Source: Leifsonia aquatica H1aii
GTDB taxonomy: Bacteria > Actinomycetota > Actinomycetes > Actinomycetales > Microbacteriaceae
Direction of reading: 5' to 3'
NCBI RefSeq assembly: GCF_000633535.1
Contig: NZ_AYMR01000011.1
Coordinates: 62,001 to 126,000, forward strand
DNA length: 64,000 nucleotides
The notes below the pieces were generated by a model, which had not been told where the DNA came from, ran no database searches, and was given only the letters and a program-made list of their open reading frames with translations. Of the stretch, positions 24,275 through 31,790 are shown in pieces; within the stretch, counting starts at the first letter, position 1, and every line of letters begins with the position of its first letter. A program made the translations under genes and the position numbers.

Positions 24275-27024
24275 GCGGCCCCTCCCTTGCGTCGCCGGCC
24301 GAGCACGGGCGAGAGGATGCCCGCGGCGAGCGCGGCCAGCACCCCGGTGGCGAGGCCGAACTGCGGGAAGCCGATCTCTGTCGCCGCCGTCTTCCCGGAC
24401 GCGGCCGACGTCTGCTTCATCGGCGGTGCAGTGGGAGCGGCGCTGGAGCCGTCGGTGGGTACCTCGGCCGTCGTGGGCACCGCTCCGACCGGTCCGGTGG
24501 GTGCGGCGGGCACTGCGGCGGGTGCGGCTGCGACCGGATCGGTCAGCGCTCGCAGTTTCGCGACGGTCGCTTTCGCCTGCGCCACCAGCGGCGCCGTCAG
24601 CGGCGCGTATCCCGGAGTCAGCTCCCCCGGCCGGGTGCCGGGCTTCTGACCGCTGGTCGCCGCGTACTCGAGGATGTCGGCGATCGGCTTCGCGTCCGCC
24701 GACGACAGGTTCTGCGTGTTCACCAGGCCGTACACCGGCAGGGTGAGCGGATAGGCACCTCCCGCGTAGTCGGCCTTCGCCGCCGGCTGCAGCACGCCGT
24801 CGACCGAGCTCTTCGCGAACTCGTTCGCCGCCTTCGTCAGACCGGCGGTGTCGGCGCCGACGCAGTGCGCGGTCTTCGCGTCGCTGCCGTCGCACAGGAG
24901 CGCCGTGGGGAGGAGGTAGCGCGCGGCGTCAGCGGCGTCGGTGATGGAGAAGACGACGCGCTCGCTCACGGCCTGTCGCTGGGCGATGCCCTTCCACTGC
25001 GGAGGCTGGCACTGAGCCGCTTCGGTGTAGGCCGAGCACCAGAGCCCTCGGGGAGGTTCGGCGCGCAGGGTCGACCGTGCGATGAACTGCATATCCGACT
25101 GCTTGGGGACCAGATCGACCAGGGTCCCCACCGGGATCTCCTCGTCGGGATGCTGGGGGTTAGGGCGGGCGTCCTCCTGCGCATAGAGGACCGTCGGGTA
25201 GGAGGCGTCCGCGGGCGGGTACGTCGGCGCGAGGGATTTGTCGAACGTCTCGGGCGACATCGTCGACCGCCGCACGGCGTAGGCCGCGGCCTCGAGCTCC
25301 GACGCGTCACTCGTGCACTCGGCGTATGTGCGGGTCGAGTAGAAGGGGTTGATCACAGCCCCGTACGGGTCGGGGCAGCCGTCGAGGAAGCTCCTCGCGT
25401 CGGTGTCGGCGAGGATCCAGCGCCACACCGCCGCCGCCGCATCCGATCGGAGGATCTCGGTCTGGAGCAGCCGATCGGTGTCGCCGCCCGTGAAGAAGCT
25501 CATGTACTTCAACTCGGGGTTGAGGGCCAGGAACTCCTTGTCGCGGAACAGCGACCCCTGGTTGAAGGAGTTCAGCCAGGGGGCAGTCTGGGTGAGCCCG
25601 GGCCGCTCGGCCAGCGCGAGGATGCCGTAGCTCTGGGTCAGGAGTTTCGCGATCAGCCTCGGATTCAACCGGATGCCGGTGACCGGTGAACCGGCTTTCG
25701 CGAACTCCCGCTCGGCGGTCGCCTTATCGGGGTAGCCGCAGCGCTCGATCGCTTCCTCCGGTGCCCCGTATCCGCATGGCCGGTAGTCGAGCATGACGGC
25801 GATCACGACGCCGCTCAGCGCGGTCGGGGCATAGAGCGTCGACGTGCTGCCCTCGATCGGTTGCGTCGTGAAGCCGAAGGCTGCGCTGCCACTGCCGACC
25901 GCGGTCCGGACCTGCGGGTCCGCGAGCTTCGAGTAGCCGAGCTGGCTCCCGGTGGCGCTGCAGAGCCCCGATCCCCACGATGCTACGGCCGGCGACAGGA
26001 GCTCCGATCCGACGCTGAGGACCTGGGCGTTGTCACCGCACGCCACGCTCTGGTCGGCGAATTCGAGCTTGACCTGCAATCGCTGCGCCCACAGCGACGG
26101 GGTGAGGGCCGATGCGAAGGCGCCACCCCCGCCGAGGTTGAGATCGGTGACGGTGTCCAGCACGAACGGCACGGCGACGAGCCAGCACTGCGATGTCGAC
26201 GGTGCATGGGCCTGCGCACCGCAGCCGAGCCCCCGCGACTCCGTCGTGGTCTGGAGCTCGAACGTGCGTGTGGCCGCTCCAGACGGCCCGATGACGAGAC
26301 GCGTGAACTCGTTGGTGCTGGTGCGGTTGAAGTACGGGTTGGAGCCCGGTGTCGCCGACAGCGTGCCGTCGATCGCGCGGAACGGGACGACGGACGTCCC
26401 CACCCAGTCGCCCCCCGCCAGCAGCCGATCGGATCCCAGCCCACGGAAGCTGATGGCATTGTCGGTGGCCCTGACGTCTGATCCGCCGACACCGGTCTGG
26501 CAGTGCTCGGGGTCGGGGGCGGTCTCGCCCGGCGTGCCCCAGCACTGGAAGACCTCCACCCATTCCTTGGCCGGGCTGATGATTCCTCCGCGGGCGCCGG
26601 CGACGGTTACCGTCACTCCTTGCGACACGAGGTTCTTCGTCTGCGACACCGTCATCGACAACCCCGGGCCGTTCGCATCACTGGCGAAAGCGGCCTTGTA
26701 GTCCTTCGTCAGTCGCGTGGATATGTCGCCGACCGTCTTGCCGGCCGTGTGCGCGATGACCGTGCTCGGGTCGCGGCGGTCCATCACGGTGTCGTCCCCG
26801 GCGTTCGGGGAGGCGGACTCGTCCCAGCCGACGGTCACGGCGGAGTCGGTGGCGACGGTGCCGGCGGGGCCCCAACCGGTGGACCCGGAAGAAGCGACGG
26901 CGGAGGGAACGGCCGGAGCTGCGGCGGCGGGAGCGGCGGCCACGGCGCCACCGGCGACGGAGACGGACGCGACGATCAGCACGCTGGCGATGGCGGAGAC
27001 GATGCGGGTTCTGTGTGCTCTCAT
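24271..27024 (-). CDS. Large secreted, C-terminally anchored PstS-like protein
   Basis: 917 aa. Signal peptide (IVSAIASVLIVASVSVAGGAVAAAPA), long extracellular part, and a C-terminal helix (FGLATGVLAALAAGILSPVL) with an RRRKGG tail. No LPxTG motif. Segments resemble PstS: AFGFTTQPIEGSTSTLYAPT, ALSGVVIAVMLDYRP and RLNPRLIAKLLTQSYG correspond to the binding-protein regions before and in the hinge. Roughly 250 extra residues at the N-terminus (TSVVPFRAIDGTL, FNRTSTNEFTRLVIG) have no family I know. Ten or more Cys suggest disulphides. A Thr/Ala/Pro stalk (about 820-885) lifts it off the membrane. Probably a surface receptor for phosphate or a phosphate-bearing polymer; that is inference. Preceded by the hairpin at 27061-27092. 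Confidence 0.8.
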   Translation of the reverse strand: MRAHRTRIVSAIASVLIVASVSVAGGAVAAAPAAAAPAVPSAVASSGSTGWGPAGTVATDSAVTVGWDESASPNAGDDTVMDRRDPSTVIAHTAGKTVGDISTRLTKDYKAAFASDANGPGLSMTVSQTKNLVSQGVTVTVAGARGGIISPAKEWVEVFQCWGTPGETAPDPEHCQTGVGGSDVRATDNAISFRGLGSDRLLAGGDWVGTSVVPFRAIDGTLSATPGSNPYFNRTSTNEFTRLVIGPSGAATRTFELQTTTESRGLGCGAQAHAPSTSQCWLVAVPFVLDTVTDLNLGGGGAFASALTPSLWAQRLQVKLEFADQSVACGDNAQVLSVGSELLSPAVASWGSGLCSATGSQLGYSKLADPQVRTAVGSGSAAFGFTTQPIEGSTSTLYAPTALSGVVIAVMLDYRPCGYGAPEEAIERCGYPDKATAEREFAKAGSPVTGIRLNPRLIAKLLTQSYGILALAERPGLTQTAPWLNSFNQGSLFRDKEFLALNPELKYMSFFTGGDTDRLLQTEILRSDAAAAVWRWILADTDARSFLDGCPDPYGAVINPFYSTRTYAECTSDASELEAAAYAVRRSTMSPETFDKSLAPTYPPADASYPTVLYAQEDARPNPQHPDEEIPVGTLVDLVPKQSDMQFIARSTLRAEPPRGLWCSAYTEAAQCQPPQWKGIAQRQAVSERVVFSITDAADAARYLLPTALLCDGSDAKTAHCVGADTAGLTKAANEFAKSSVDGVLQPAAKADYAGGAYPLTLPVYGLVNTQNLSSADAKPIADILEYAATSGQKPGTRPGELTPGYAPLTAPLVAQAKATVAKLRALTDPVAAAPAAVPAAPTGPVGAVPTTAEVPTDGSSAAPTAPPMKQTSAASGKTAATEIGFPQFGLATGVLAALAAGILSPVLGRRRKGGAA

Positions 27025-27060
27025 GCTCTTCGAGTCGTTCGGTGCACGGGACGAGAAGTG

Positions 27061-27092
27061 GGTGGGGGCCGGTCGAGTGACCGGCCCCCACC
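27061..27092 (-). terminator. Strong intra-operon hairpin (attenuator)
   Basis: Perfect 14-bp inverted repeat (27061-27074 with 27079-27092), loop of 4, arms GGTGGGGGCCGGTC and its complement. It lies just after the Ig-repeat gene stop and before the 917-aa gene. No T run. It would reduce read-through so that the first genes are made in excess. Confidence 0.7.
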
Positions 27093-27100
27093 GGGGTGGA

Positions 27101-28780
27101 TCAGCGGATGCGCGGTGCGAAGCGGCGGCGGATCAGCACCGAGGTGCCGGCGGCCGCCGCGCTGAGAGCGGCGAGCGCCGCGGCGATGAGGGCGATCAGG
27201 CCGCCCGGGGTGGAGGCGGCGGTCCCGATCCAGTCGGTCGCGAACGAGACCGGGTTGTTCGTGCCACCGGCGGCGGGTGTCGTGCCCGGACCCGTCGGAC
27301 CGGTCGGATCGACGGCCGCGGCGACGCTGAAGGCGATCGTGACCGTCTTCGCACCGCCGGTGAGGACGAGCTGGTGCGCACCCGCCGGAAGGTTCGCCGG
27401 AGCAGTGAAGGTGTAGTCGGCGGCACCGTCCGCAGTGGCCGGTGCGGTCTCCGTCAACGGGATCGGGTCGGAGTGGATCACGCCGGTCACCGTGGAGGAC
27501 GCGTCGAAGCTGCCCGCCGGGAGGGACACCGTGTAGGCGGTGCCCGGCGTGACGACGTCGCCGTCCTTCAGGGGGGTGGGCTTCGCGGGCAGTGTCACCG
27601 TCGCCGTCGCCGACTCCGAGGCGTTGAAGGCGCTGTCGCCGGCGTACTTCGCCGAGAAGGTGTGCTTGGCGCCGTCCTTCAGGCCGGTCGCCGTGTACGT
27701 GGCGACACCGGCGTCGAGGGTGCCGCTGCCGACCTTGGCGCCGTCGGCGTAGAAGTCGACCGATCCGGTCGCCGCAACGGCGGTCGCTCCGGCGGCGGAG
27801 ACGGTCGCGGTGAGGTCGGCGGAATCGGCGCCCTTCGCCTTCGCGGCGAGCCCGACCTTCGTGTCGGACTTCACGGCGGAGATGGTCACGGTCGCAGCCG
27901 CGGCGGTCGAGCCGTTGAAGGCCGCGTCAGCCGCCGGGGTGTAGACCGCGGTGTAGCTGTGGTCGCCGACGCTCAACCCGGTGAGGCCGAGTGTAGCGAC
28001 GCCCTTGACGACGGCGGCCGAGCCGACCTTCGACGCGCCCTCGAAGAAGTCGACGGTGCCGTTCGCAGCGGTGGCCGTCGTGCCGCCGGCCGCGACGGTC
28101 GCCGTCAGGCTCGCGCCGTAGGCGCCGGAGGGGGTCGCCGCGAGAGCGGTGGTGGTGTCGGCCTTCTGGACGACGACATGCCAGGCGCCGGCGGCGTCGA
28201 ACGAGAGTGTGGTCCAGCTCGTCAACGCCCGGTTGTCGGCACCGGTGAGGATCTTCCCGCCGGACGAGACGCAGATGACGCCGAGGCTGAGCGTGTCCAC
28301 GCCGGCCTGTGCCTCCACCTGCAGCCAGCCTCCGATGGACTGCTGCGTGAACTGCGCGTTGTAGTACGTGTCCGCGCTCAGGAAGTGGCTGACACTGTAC
28401 GGGTTGTCCCAGAAGGTGGGGTCGGGCAGGCCGTCGGTGGCCGGTGCTGTGGTCACTCCACTGTTGATGTCGTACGCGACGATCCCGTCCAAGGTGAACG
28501 GGTATACGGACGGGTCCGTGACGAGCGGGCGCTCCGACCCCGGGAGCGCGAGGAACGGCTTCACCTGTGCGTTGTTCTCCGCCCCGCAATTGAGGTCGAT
28601 CGCACTGACGGGCACGTTGCCGCCTTGGAAGTCGGCGGCCACGCCGCTGGTGACGCCCAGCGTCACGCCTCCTTGGCCGGCGGCGGAGGCCGGTACGACG
28701 GTCGCGATCGCAGCGGCGGAGGCGAGGAGCGCGGTGATCGCGCCGATCGCGACACGACGCGCAGGCTTGCTGGGGGTCAT
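27101..28780 (-). CDS. Secreted Ig-like-repeat surface protein, membrane-anchored
   Basis: 559 aa. Signal peptide (RVAIGAITALLASAAAIATVVPASA), a unique N-terminal domain of about 200 residues with paired Cys (IDLNCGAENN, LGVICVSSGG), then two Big_3-type Ig-like repeats: VDFFEGASKVGSAAVVKG with YTAVYTPAADAAFNGS, and VDFYADGAKVGSGTLDAG with FSAKYAGDSAFNAS. A third Ig-like fold follows (VTPGTAYTVSLPAGSFDAS). The C-terminus is a Gly/Pro linker, a helix (LIALIAAALAALSAAAAG) and IRRRFAPRIR. No sorting motif. The ATG at 28780 has GAAAGG 9 nt upstream. Second gene of the operon, between two hairpins; probably a stalk or adhesive element around the PstS-like proteins. Confidence 0.82.
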   Translation of the reverse strand: MTPSKPARRVAIGAITALLASAAAIATVVPASAAGQGGVTLGVTSGVAADFQGGNVPVSAIDLNCGAENNAQVKPFLALPGSERPLVTDPSVYPFTLDGIVAYDINSGVTTAPATDGLPDPTFWDNPYSVSHFLSADTYYNAQFTQQSIGGWLQVEAQAGVDTLSLGVICVSSGGKILTGADNRALTSWTTLSFDAAGAWHVVVQKADTTTALAATPSGAYGASLTATVAAGGTTATAANGTVDFFEGASKVGSAAVVKGVATLGLTGLSVGDHSYTAVYTPAADAAFNGSTAAAATVTISAVKSDTKVGLAAKAKGADSADLTATVSAAGATAVAATGSVDFYADGAKVGSGTLDAGVATYTATGLKDGAKHTFSAKYAGDSAFNASESATATVTLPAKPTPLKDGDVVTPGTAYTVSLPAGSFDASSTVTGVIHSDPIPLTETAPATADGAADYTFTAPANLPAGAHQLVLTGGAKTVTIAFSVAAAVDPTGPTGPGTTPAAGGTNNPVSFATDWIGTAASTPGGLIALIAAALAALSAAAAGTSVLIRRRFAPRIR

Positions 28781-28817
28781 CGGGTGGTGCCTTTCTGTGG
28801 GAGGGGTGAACGCCGAC

Positions 28818-28851
28818 CTGTGCCGGGCGGAGCAGTGTCCGCCCGGCACAG
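28818..28851 (-). terminator. Strong intra-operon hairpin after the first gene
   Basis: Perfect 14-bp repeat CTGTGCCGGGCGGA (28818-28831) with its complement (28838-28851), loop of 6. It follows the stop of the secreted PstS-fold protein (28864) by 12 bases. Same design as 27061-27092, so each of the first two genes is insulated. Confidence 0.7.
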
Positions 28852-28863
28852 ACAGGGATCGGA

Positions 28864-30060
28864 CTAGTTGGTCCAGTTCGAGTAGAGGTAGCCGGTGGTG
28901 CCGGTGTAGCTGATCTTCAGGAACCCGAAGTCCTCGACCACGTTGTGGGTGGCGTGATCGACCGCGCCGATGTAGCTGGCGTTGCGGAGCGTGGTCTGGA
29001 CGAGGGTGTTGGTGGCGCCCGTGTTGTTCGCGGTCGGGACGACCGAGTAGACGTCACGGTTGAAGTTGCCCGCCCCGCCTGCCGGTGCGGCGGTCGCCGA
29101 TCCGTAGAGCGCGCCCGTGGTGTTCGATGCCGTCACGGCCTCGACCGTGTTGATCTTCGTGATCTTCAGCGACGCCGCGTTGGTGCCGGTGAAGGTCGAG
29201 GACAGGCCGTTCTTCTGGGCGATCCACTGAGCGGCGGAGAACGGGGCGATGTCACCAGAGGTGTTGATCGCGTCCGCGTGGTTCTCCGCGATCGTGGAGG
29301 TCACCCACGACGCCGGCGAGGTCACGCCGATCGCGCCGAGGAAGAAGCTGCGCGTGCCGGAGCCCGACTGCGGCAGCTTCACGTTCAGGGTGAACGCGTG
29401 GCTCGAGTCGGCGTGGTAGACCGGGGAGGCCGTGCCGCTCTGGGTGATGTTGGCGTCCGGGGTGCCGGTGCCGCCGTAGATGAACTTCAGGTCGTTGGTG
29501 CTGAAGTTCGTCGGGGCGACCGTGCCGGCCGGCAGGCCGGCCGTCTGGACGGCGACGGAGACGGCGTCGCGGGCGAGCGGCACGAACGAGAGCTTGTTGT
29601 TCGGGTCGGTCGCGAGGACCGGCGTGCCGGGACGGCCCGAGGAGCGGGCGATCTGGATGGAGCTCGCGGCGACCGTGTTGCTGTGGCCGGCGGCGTCCGT
29701 GTAGGTGTGCGTCGTGTTCCACGCGGCCGAGAGCGCCTTGACGCCGTCGCCCGAACCGGCGGGGCGATAGAACTGCTGGCCGCCGATGGTGATCTGCGTG
29801 TTCTGCGCGCCACCGGCGCCGAACGCGTCCCACGAGGCGATGCTCTGGCCCGGGTTCACGGCGCCGTTCGCGGTGGTCGTGTAGCCGTTGCCGTAGCCGT
29901 TGTAGAGGTCCTGGATGGTGTCGGAACCGACCGCGGTGTAGGTGCGGCCCGAGCTGCTCGGGTCGGCGTTCGCGGCGGTCGCGCCGGCCGCGATGAGCGC
30001 GGCGGCACCGAGGAAGGCGGCGCCGGCGACGGCGACCTTCCGGAGGGCAGTTGCCTTCAT
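28864..30060 (-). CDS. Secreted PstS-fold (periplasmic-binding-protein-like II) protein
   Basis: 398 aa, first gene of the operon. Signal peptide (VAVAGAAFLGAAALIAAGATAANA) without a lipobox and without a C-terminal helix, so it should be released or wall-associated. PstS-like parts: YTAVGSDTIQDLYNGY at the N-terminus, RPAGSGDGVKALSAAW, FVPLARDAVSVAVQTAG, FSTNDLKFIYGGTG and KLPQSGSGTRSFFLGAIG, the last like the phosphate loop. The rest is Ala/Thr/Asn-rich. GGGAG lies about 10 nt before the ATG. The promoter region has a PHO-box-like repeat and a structured leader, and a hairpin follows, so it is probably the most abundant product of the operon. Confidence 0.83.
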   Translation of the reverse strand: MKATALRKVAVAGAAFLGAAALIAAGATAANADPSSSGRTYTAVGSDTIQDLYNGYGNGYTTTANGAVNPGQSIASWDAFGAGGAQNTQITIGGQQFYRPAGSGDGVKALSAAWNTTHTYTDAAGHSNTVAASSIQIARSSGRPGTPVLATDPNNKLSFVPLARDAVSVAVQTAGLPAGTVAPTNFSTNDLKFIYGGTGTPDANITQSGTASPVYHADSSHAFTLNVKLPQSGSGTRSFFLGAIGVTSPASWVTSTIAENHADAINTSGDIAPFSAAQWIAQKNGLSSTFTGTNAASLKITKINTVEAVTASNTTGALYGSATAAPAGGAGNFNRDVYSVVPTANNTGATNTLVQTTLRNASYIGAVDHATHNVVEDFGFLKISYTGTTGYLYSNWTN

Positions 30061-30087
30061 TTCGTGTGTCTCCCTATCCTGGAGCTT

Positions 30088-30165
30088 CTTGTGTCTGGAG
30101 GCCCCGGACACAAGTCGGGCCGTCATGGCCCGCATGCCCGTCTCAGTTCCAGCTGAGGCGGGCAT
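30088..30165 (-). promoter_or_regulatory. Structured 5' leader with three hairpins
   Basis: Three adjacent inverted repeats upstream of the PstS-fold gene: CTTGTGTC/GACACAAG (30088-30095 with 30107-30114), CGGGCC/GGCCCG (30116-30121 with 30127-30132), and a 13-bp stem ATGCCCG-T-CTCAG with CTGAG-G-CGGGCAT (30134-30146 with 30153-30165, one wobble). They occupy 78 bases starting 28 nt before the start codon. They could stabilise the mRNA or regulate it; I do not recognise a known riboswitch. Confidence 0.6.
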
Positions 30166-30312
30166 CGTCGCGTTCCGGCCGTAGTGGCCGTCACACCGGC
30201 GGAGCATCCGCAGAACCCCTTGTCTGCTCCGGCCAGTTGCGAGCCTGCCGTGTCGCGCGGCGCGGCAGCAAGGAAACGAAGACGAACACTGCGGGTACTG
30301 AAACCAGCAGAC

Positions 30313-30341
30313 GGAGACCGGTCGGCGAACCTTCGGTGAAG
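30313..30341 (-). promoter_or_regulatory. PHO-box-like direct repeat (PhoP site)
   Basis: On the minus strand three units spaced 11 bp: CTTCACC (30341-30335), GTTCGCC (30330-30324), GGTCTCC (30319-30313). The actinobacterial PhoP box is a direct repeat of 11-bp units starting GTTCACC; the units match it at 6, 6 and 5 of 7 positions. It lies about 255-280 bp before the first gene of the Pst-like operon, leaving room for the hairpin leader. Confidence 0.5.
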
Positions 30342-30447
30342 GCGTCGGACGCGGGGTAAGAACTCTCGATCGCGCGACGTCAGGATGTGCGGGGAGAGGG
30401 GTGAGCGGGCGCAGCGGACGGCGTTCCCGCCCTGTCGCGAACGGGCC

Positions 30448-30972
30448 TCAGCCCTCGAAGCGGCCGAATCCGAGGCTGCTGCAGAGCTCCGGAGTCTCCC
30501 GGGCGGGGAACACCACCACGGTCCCGTCGTTGCGGGAGCACATGGTCAGCGGCGGCACCGGATACGACGTGCCGGGAGAGTGCGCTCGTCCCGGTTCCGA
30601 GCGGTGCCCGAGGACGCCGGCCTCCCAGGCGGCGGCGCATCCCTCGAGCAGCTGGTGGCGGTCGGCGGACGCCGGATCGCCTCCCAGGTCTGCGGAGGTC
30701 GAGTACGACGACGGGGAGACGTCCTCGTAGCACACGACATGGCGGAGCTGCTCCTGCATCGGGGCGAGAACGCTCCAGGCCGTCGCGGTGGCGAGTCCCG
30801 CGCCGAGGACGCCGATGGTCAGGATCACGGGCAGGCGCCGTCGGCGGCGAGGCCACCGACGCTCGTCGGTCGCCTCGTGCACGCGCTCGAGGATGTCGGC
30901 GCGCATTTCGGGGGTGAACCCCGGCTCGGGCGGCGTCGCCCGTTCGGGGGTTCCGGTCTCTCGGCCGGTCAT
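30448..30972 (-). CDS. Membrane protein, probable anti-sigma factor
   Basis: 174 aa: a short cytoplasmic part (PGFTPEMRADILERVHEATDE) with an Arg-rich stop-transfer (RRWPRRRRRLP), one helix (VILTIGVLGAGLATATAWSVL, about 47-67) and an extracellular part with four Cys (VVCYED, EGCAAAW, TMCSRN, ELCSSL). The ATG overlaps the stop of the ECF sigma gene by 4 nt, the classic sigma/anti-sigma layout. No zinc-binding HxxxCxxC is present in the N-part, so the sigma-binding segment is not of the ZAS type. The role is inferred from position and topology. Confidence 0.7.
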   Translation of the reverse strand: MTGRETGTPERATPPEPGFTPEMRADILERVHEATDERRWPRRRRRLPVILTIGVLGAGLATATAWSVLAPMQEQLRHVVCYEDVSPSSYSTSADLGGDPASADRHQLLEGCAAAWEAGVLGHRSEPGRAHSPGTSYPVPPLTMCSRNDGTVVVFPARETPELCSSLGFGRFEG

Positions 30973-31523
30973 AGCCTGTCCTCTGCCAGACGCTTCTTGA
31001 GATGCGACCGTACACGATTCATGCGCTTCCCGACGTTTCCGGTCGTCATTCCCAGGCGCGTCGCGGTCTCCTCGTAGGACAGCCCGTCGACGATCAGGCA
31101 CCGGTAGACCGCGGCGTCCTTCGGGGTCATCGCCGCGACCTCGCGCTCGATCGCCGCGAGCAGCTGCGTCGCGGTGACACTGGTGTGGACGGGGTCCGGG
31201 TCGGGGGCGCCGTTCCGCCGCGCATCGAGTCCCGCCAGGTCCGGCCGACGCCCCAGGCGTCGCCCGGCATTGCGGATCTCCCCCTCGGCAACGCCGAGCA
31301 GCCAGGGGAGGATCGTGCCCGTGCCGACATCGACCCGGTCGAGCTTGTTCCAGGTGATGACCCAGACATCCTGGACGACCGTGGCCGACTCGTCGGGGTC
31401 GCCGAGCGCCGCCTGGGCAGCGTCGTACACGACGCGGGCATACCGGTGGTACAACCGGTCGAAGGATCCCCGGTCCCCCAGCAATGCCGCCTCGACGAGC
31501 AGCCGATCCGTCGCGATGGACAT
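30969..31523 (-). CDS. ECF-type RNA polymerase sigma factor
   Basis: 184 aa. Region 2 (FDRLYHRYARVVYDAAQAAL, then ESATVVQDVWVITWNKLDR) and region 4 (LAAIEREVAAMTPKDAAVY, then LSYEETATRLGMTTGNVGKRMNRVRSHLKKRL) are clear. ATG at 31523 has AGGG 8 nt upstream; an in-frame GTG three codons earlier is less well placed. It is the first gene of the pair with the membrane anti-sigma. Being next to the Pst-like operon it might transcribe envelope genes, but no sigma-specific promoter could be matched. Confidence 0.9.
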   Translation of the reverse strand: MSIATDRLLVEAALLGDRGSFDRLYHRYARVVYDAAQAALGDPDESATVVQDVWVITWNKLDRVDVGTGTILPWLLGVAEGEIRNAGRRLGRRPDLAGLDARRNGAPDPDPVHTSVTATQLLAAIEREVAAMTPKDAAVYRCLIVDGLSYEETATRLGMTTGNVGKRMNRVRSHLKKRLAEDRL

Positions 31524-31790
31524 CGTGTGCACCCTAAGCGATGCCCGGGGCTCGCGGACGACCCCCGTTCGGGCGACGCCGGGCGACGACCGCCCCGAGC
31601 GGGTCCCGCGGTCCCGGTCGCGCTGTCCGCGTACCTCTTAATAGACACGTCGGCACTGCGGGCTTTCTTACCCTCCGGGGCGAATGTTCGTGCGATGTCC
31701 CCGGCGTGCTCATCTGCGCGGAGAAGGCGTCACCGAACCGTCACTCCGCGACTCCGGCGCCGACGCTCCGCCGGCCGCTTCACTGGTGGC

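Larger units (their letters stand above)
30061..30447. other. Control region of the Pst-like operon, no gene
   Basis: 387 bp between the secreted PstS-fold gene and the anti-sigma gene. It contains the hairpin leader (30088-30165) and the PHO-box-like repeat (30313-30341). A clear -10/-35 pair is not visible. The part 30342-30447 is the downstream end of the anti-sigma gene and I see nothing firm in it. Confidence 0.6.

Noticed and set aside
20236-28780. Considered LPxTG-type sorting signals in the anchored proteins
   Set aside because: The C-termini have a helix and Arg tail, but no LPxTG, LAxTG or similar motif precedes the helix.
30088-30165. Considered a known riboswitch (cobalamin, SAM or similar)
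   Set aside because: The stems lack any conserved core I recognise; recorded only as a structured leader.
31524-31790. Considered an ECF-type promoter before the sigma gene
   Set aside because: AT-rich TATTAAG occurs, but no -35 at a proper distance could be paired with it.
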